Source: Carboxylicivirga agarovorans (GTDB lineage Bacteria; Bacteroidota; Bacteroidia; Bacteroidales; Marinilabiliaceae). From it: a stretch of DNA of 64,000 nucleotides. Location of the stretch: the NCBI RefSeq assembly GCF_050589845.1, contig NZ_JBNGPA010000030.1, positions 1 to 64,000 on the forward strand, written 5' to 3'. Below are positions 62,273 to 64,000 of this stretch, piece by piece (positions within the stretch are counted from its first letter, which is position 1; each line of letters starts with the position of its first letter). The notes below the pieces were generated by a model, which did not search any database, had not been told where the DNA came from, and saw only the letters and a program-made list of their open reading frames with translations. Made by a program: the position numbers and the translations under genes.

Positions 62273-63892
62273 TTATTTCTCAAATGTAAAAAATGAGATT
62301 CGCTCTTTTAGTTCCTCTGAATAAGCGCTTAACTCAACTGCCCTGTCCGACATGTTTTCGGCTATTTGTGCATTTGTTTGCGTTGAGTTATTCAGCCCTT
62401 GTATGGCGTTGTTGATCTCGGTTACGGCTGTACGCTGCTCTTTACTTGATGATACGATCTCAGCCAGTAAATCAGATGTTTTACTAATTTCAGGAACAAG
62501 CTCAGACAACTTACCGGCTGTATTGGTAACGACCACCATGCCCTCTGAAAAACGTTTATTGATCGAGTTGGCTGAATCTTTACTTCGTTCGGCCAATTTT
62601 CTTACTTCAGATGCAACAACAGCAAATCCACTGCCGTATTCACCGGCTCGCGCAGCTTCAACCGAAGCATTCAATGATAAAATATTTGTTTGCTGCGCAA
62701 TTTCCTCAATAGAAGATAATTCTTCCCTGATCGAATTCATGGAGTCAATGGCTGAATTTGATGATTCATTACCCGACTTGATCTCCATGGCGGAATTTTT
62801 GGCAATCGATTCGGTGGTATTGGCATGCTGTCCATTGGTTTCAATGGTAGCTGTCATTTCTTCCATGGAAACAGATATTTCTTCAACCGAGGCAGCCTGC
62901 GAATTGGATGACTCTGCCAACTGCCTTGATATTACGCTTGCTTTCTTGCTCTCCCCATTGAGCACATCGGCGGTTTCATTGACCGACTTAACAACCGATT
63001 TAATGGAACCTATCATCAGGTTCAGGTTATCACCGATCTGTGAGAATTCATCATTTCCTTTTGTTACAAACTGATGCGTAAGATCCCCACCAGCCACAAG
63101 TTTGTTAACCTTAATGATGTCGCGAATTTTAAAGCTTGTATTTCGTATAAAATAGATGCTTATGGATGTGACGATCAGCAGCACAAAAAGCATGATAAGA
63201 ATTATCTTATAAATAGCGGCCTGTATATTAGCCTGTACATCATTGGAATTGGCATCAAGACTTGATTTGATAATGAACAGACCAACAATATCATTATCAT
63301 TGTAATTCTCCATCGGGTAACCCAGTATGTCATTTCCATTATCCCAGGGGCTGGTCTCAGGGTGTCCGTGACAGTGCAGACATCCTTGTTTTTCAGACAA
63401 ACGAACCGGTCGCATCACCCATAGTTCATTGGTTTCTTCGTGCGTGTAGGTTAAATCGTTTAGTGCCGGCTCTGATTCAAAGCGCCTGATAAACTCAGCC
63501 TCCAGGTCATTGGCCTGGTTATTGGTGTTTCTGGCACTTAATGAAGCCACCCTGAACATATAGTTATCGTCACCGGTATTGTTCTTGCCAACAGCCATTG
63601 ATGCAAAGATGGGCACCTTTTTCAGCATACTTTCCTTTTCTTCGTCCGAAATAAGTCCATCGGGATTCAGAGCCCTTAATTCATCTATTTCGGCCTTCAT
63701 ATCAAACTGAGTAGCCACATACGATCGAACGGCCTCCATCCTGCTTAAAATCGCCTTGGTTTTACGCTCAAGTGTCTCTACGCCCTGTTTCTTAAGCATC
63801 GATGATGCTACATACACAGCAATCCCCGTTGCCATGAAAATTGGTACAAAAATGATTAGTATCAGTTTTGTCCTGAAATTCAACTTACTCAT
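62273..63892 (-). CDS. Methyl-accepting receptor with c-type heme (Tll0287-like) sensor
   Basis: 539 residues. A membrane helix (about 8-30) is followed by a periplasmic domain (about 31-225) of the Tll0287-like/DUF3365 type with a single CXXCH heme site (C171-L-H-C174-H175). A second helix lies at about 228-249, then HAMP-like DLTHQFVTKGNDEFSQIG, then the MA domain (300-539) with the conserved hairpin tip EEIAQQTNILSLNASVEAARAG. It senses redox, oxygen, NO or ligand through the heme and signals to CheA-type kinases or to the histidine kinase cotranscribed after it. No C-terminal CheR-binding pentapeptide is seen. No che genes are adjacent. Confidence 0.9.
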   Translation of the reverse strand: MSKLNFRTKLILIIFVPIFMATGIAVYVASSMLKKQGVETLERKTKAILSRMEAVRSYVATQFDMKAEIDELRALNPDGLISDEEKESMLKKVPIFASMAVGKNNTGDDNYMFRVASLSARNTNNQANDLEAEFIRRFESEPALNDLTYTHEETNELWVMRPVRLSEKQGCLHCHGHPETSPWDNGNDILGYPMENYNDNDIVGLFIIKSSLDANSNDVQANIQAAIYKIILIMLFVLLIVTSISIYFIRNTSFKIRDIIKVNKLVAGGDLTHQFVTKGNDEFSQIGDNLNLMIGSIKSVVKSVNETADVLNGESKKASVISRQLAESSNSQAASVEEISVSMEEMTATIETNGQHANTTESIAKNSAMEIKSGNESSNSAIDSMNSIREELSSIEEIAQQTNILSLNASVEAARAGEYGSGFAVVASEVRKLAERSKDSANSINKRFSEGMVVVTNTAGKLSELVPEISKTSDLLAEIVSSSKEQRTAVTEINNAIQGLNNSTQTNAQIAENMSDRAVELSAYSEELKERISFFTFEK

Positions 63893-63946
63893 TAATCCAA
63901 CTTTTAATTTCCCAATCAGTATATCCTTTGTGAGTTAAGGATGCTT

Positions 63947-64000
63947 TTATCTTTTATTACGCCACGCCTCATGCAGTGTTTCAAATCGAATTGATAAAAA
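63947..64000 (-). CDS. Partial gene at the right edge (C-terminal end), uncertain
   Basis: Reading in from the right edge on the minus strand, an open frame FLSIRFETLHEAWRNKR ends in TAA (63947-63949). The composition is protein-like, but only 17 residues are seen, so this may be chance. It would lie upstream of the heme receptor in the same direction, 54 nt before its start. Confidence 0.3.
   Translation of the reverse strand, partial: FLSIRFETLHEAWRNKR

Noticed and set aside
1..64000. CRISPR array, tRNA genes, insertion sequences, prophage or phage-defence island
   Set aside because: No direct-repeat/spacer pattern, no tRNA-like clover sequence in the gaps I read, no transposase, integrase or known defence gene. 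A tRNA scan would be needed to be certain.

Overview
The window looks like a chromosomal segment of a Bacteroidota member, most likely order Bacteroidales/Marinilabiliales; the lower rank is a guess. Reasons: many start regions carry the Bacteroidota promoter (TTTG, about 19-21 nt, TAnnTTTG); there is a PorQ-type type IX secretion (T9SS) protein and a T9SS sorting-domain protein; and the gene orders purH-mreBCD-mrdA-rodA and ftsX-DUF3098-uppP-truB-queA fit this phylum. Base composition is even and moderately AT-rich. I see no prophage, insertion sequence, CRISPR array or tRNA.

Layout. 1-860: no intact gene. The left edge reads, on the minus strand, as the promoter and leader region of an rRNA operon lying just outside the window, followed by a 110-nt palindrome with 11-nt periodicity and one copy of an intergenic repeat. 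868-8345 (minus strand): GNAT acetyltransferase, DUF1801 protein, a SulP transporter/beta-carbonic anhydrase pair, peptidase E, a MacB-like permease, an unknown protein and a START-domain protein. 8648-16025 (plus): purH followed by the complete elongasome set mreB, mreC, mreD, mrdA (PBP2) and rodA. 16155-17680: a KamA-type radical SAM enzyme behind a strong promoter and a long structured leader. 17822-21501: pentapeptide protein, EamA transporter, cysteine-cluster protein, PorQ and an unknown protein. 21741-30460 (minus): type II NADH dehydrogenase, GtrA protein, PH-domain protein with a 50-residue membrane partner, and a very large thioester alpha-2-macroglobulin lipoprotein.

30671-41160: TPR histidine kinase, two more cysteine-cluster proteins, a DUF485/ActP-like symporter pair, a Pif1-like helicase, and two exported proteins (T9SS-tail and kelch). 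41263-48036 is a tightly packed six-gene surface-glycan operon (pyruvyl transferase, formyltransferase, FemAB-like acyltransferase, Wzx flippase, FkbM methyltransferase, polysaccharide deacetylase), with a convergent glycosyltransferase. 49430-53410 is the ftsX cluster. 53611-59540 holds metabolic and envelope genes (Usp, pfkA, APS-type cysH, beta-barrel, AspT-like transporter, acylphosphatase). 59703-61240 is an ECF sigma/anti-sigma pair. 61280-63892 (minus) is a c-type-heme chemotaxis receptor followed by a histidine kinase.

The genes mainly serve the cell envelope: wall elongation and septation (Mre, RodA, PBP2, FtsX, UppP), surface glycan, T9SS export and envelope defence. The items most worth a second look are the kamA leader RNA, the periodic palindrome at 541-650, the glycan operon, the heme receptor/kinase pair, the symporter with an inserted extracytoplasmic domain, and the unrecognised small genes. 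I did not find a clearly new multi-gene system such as a new defence island.
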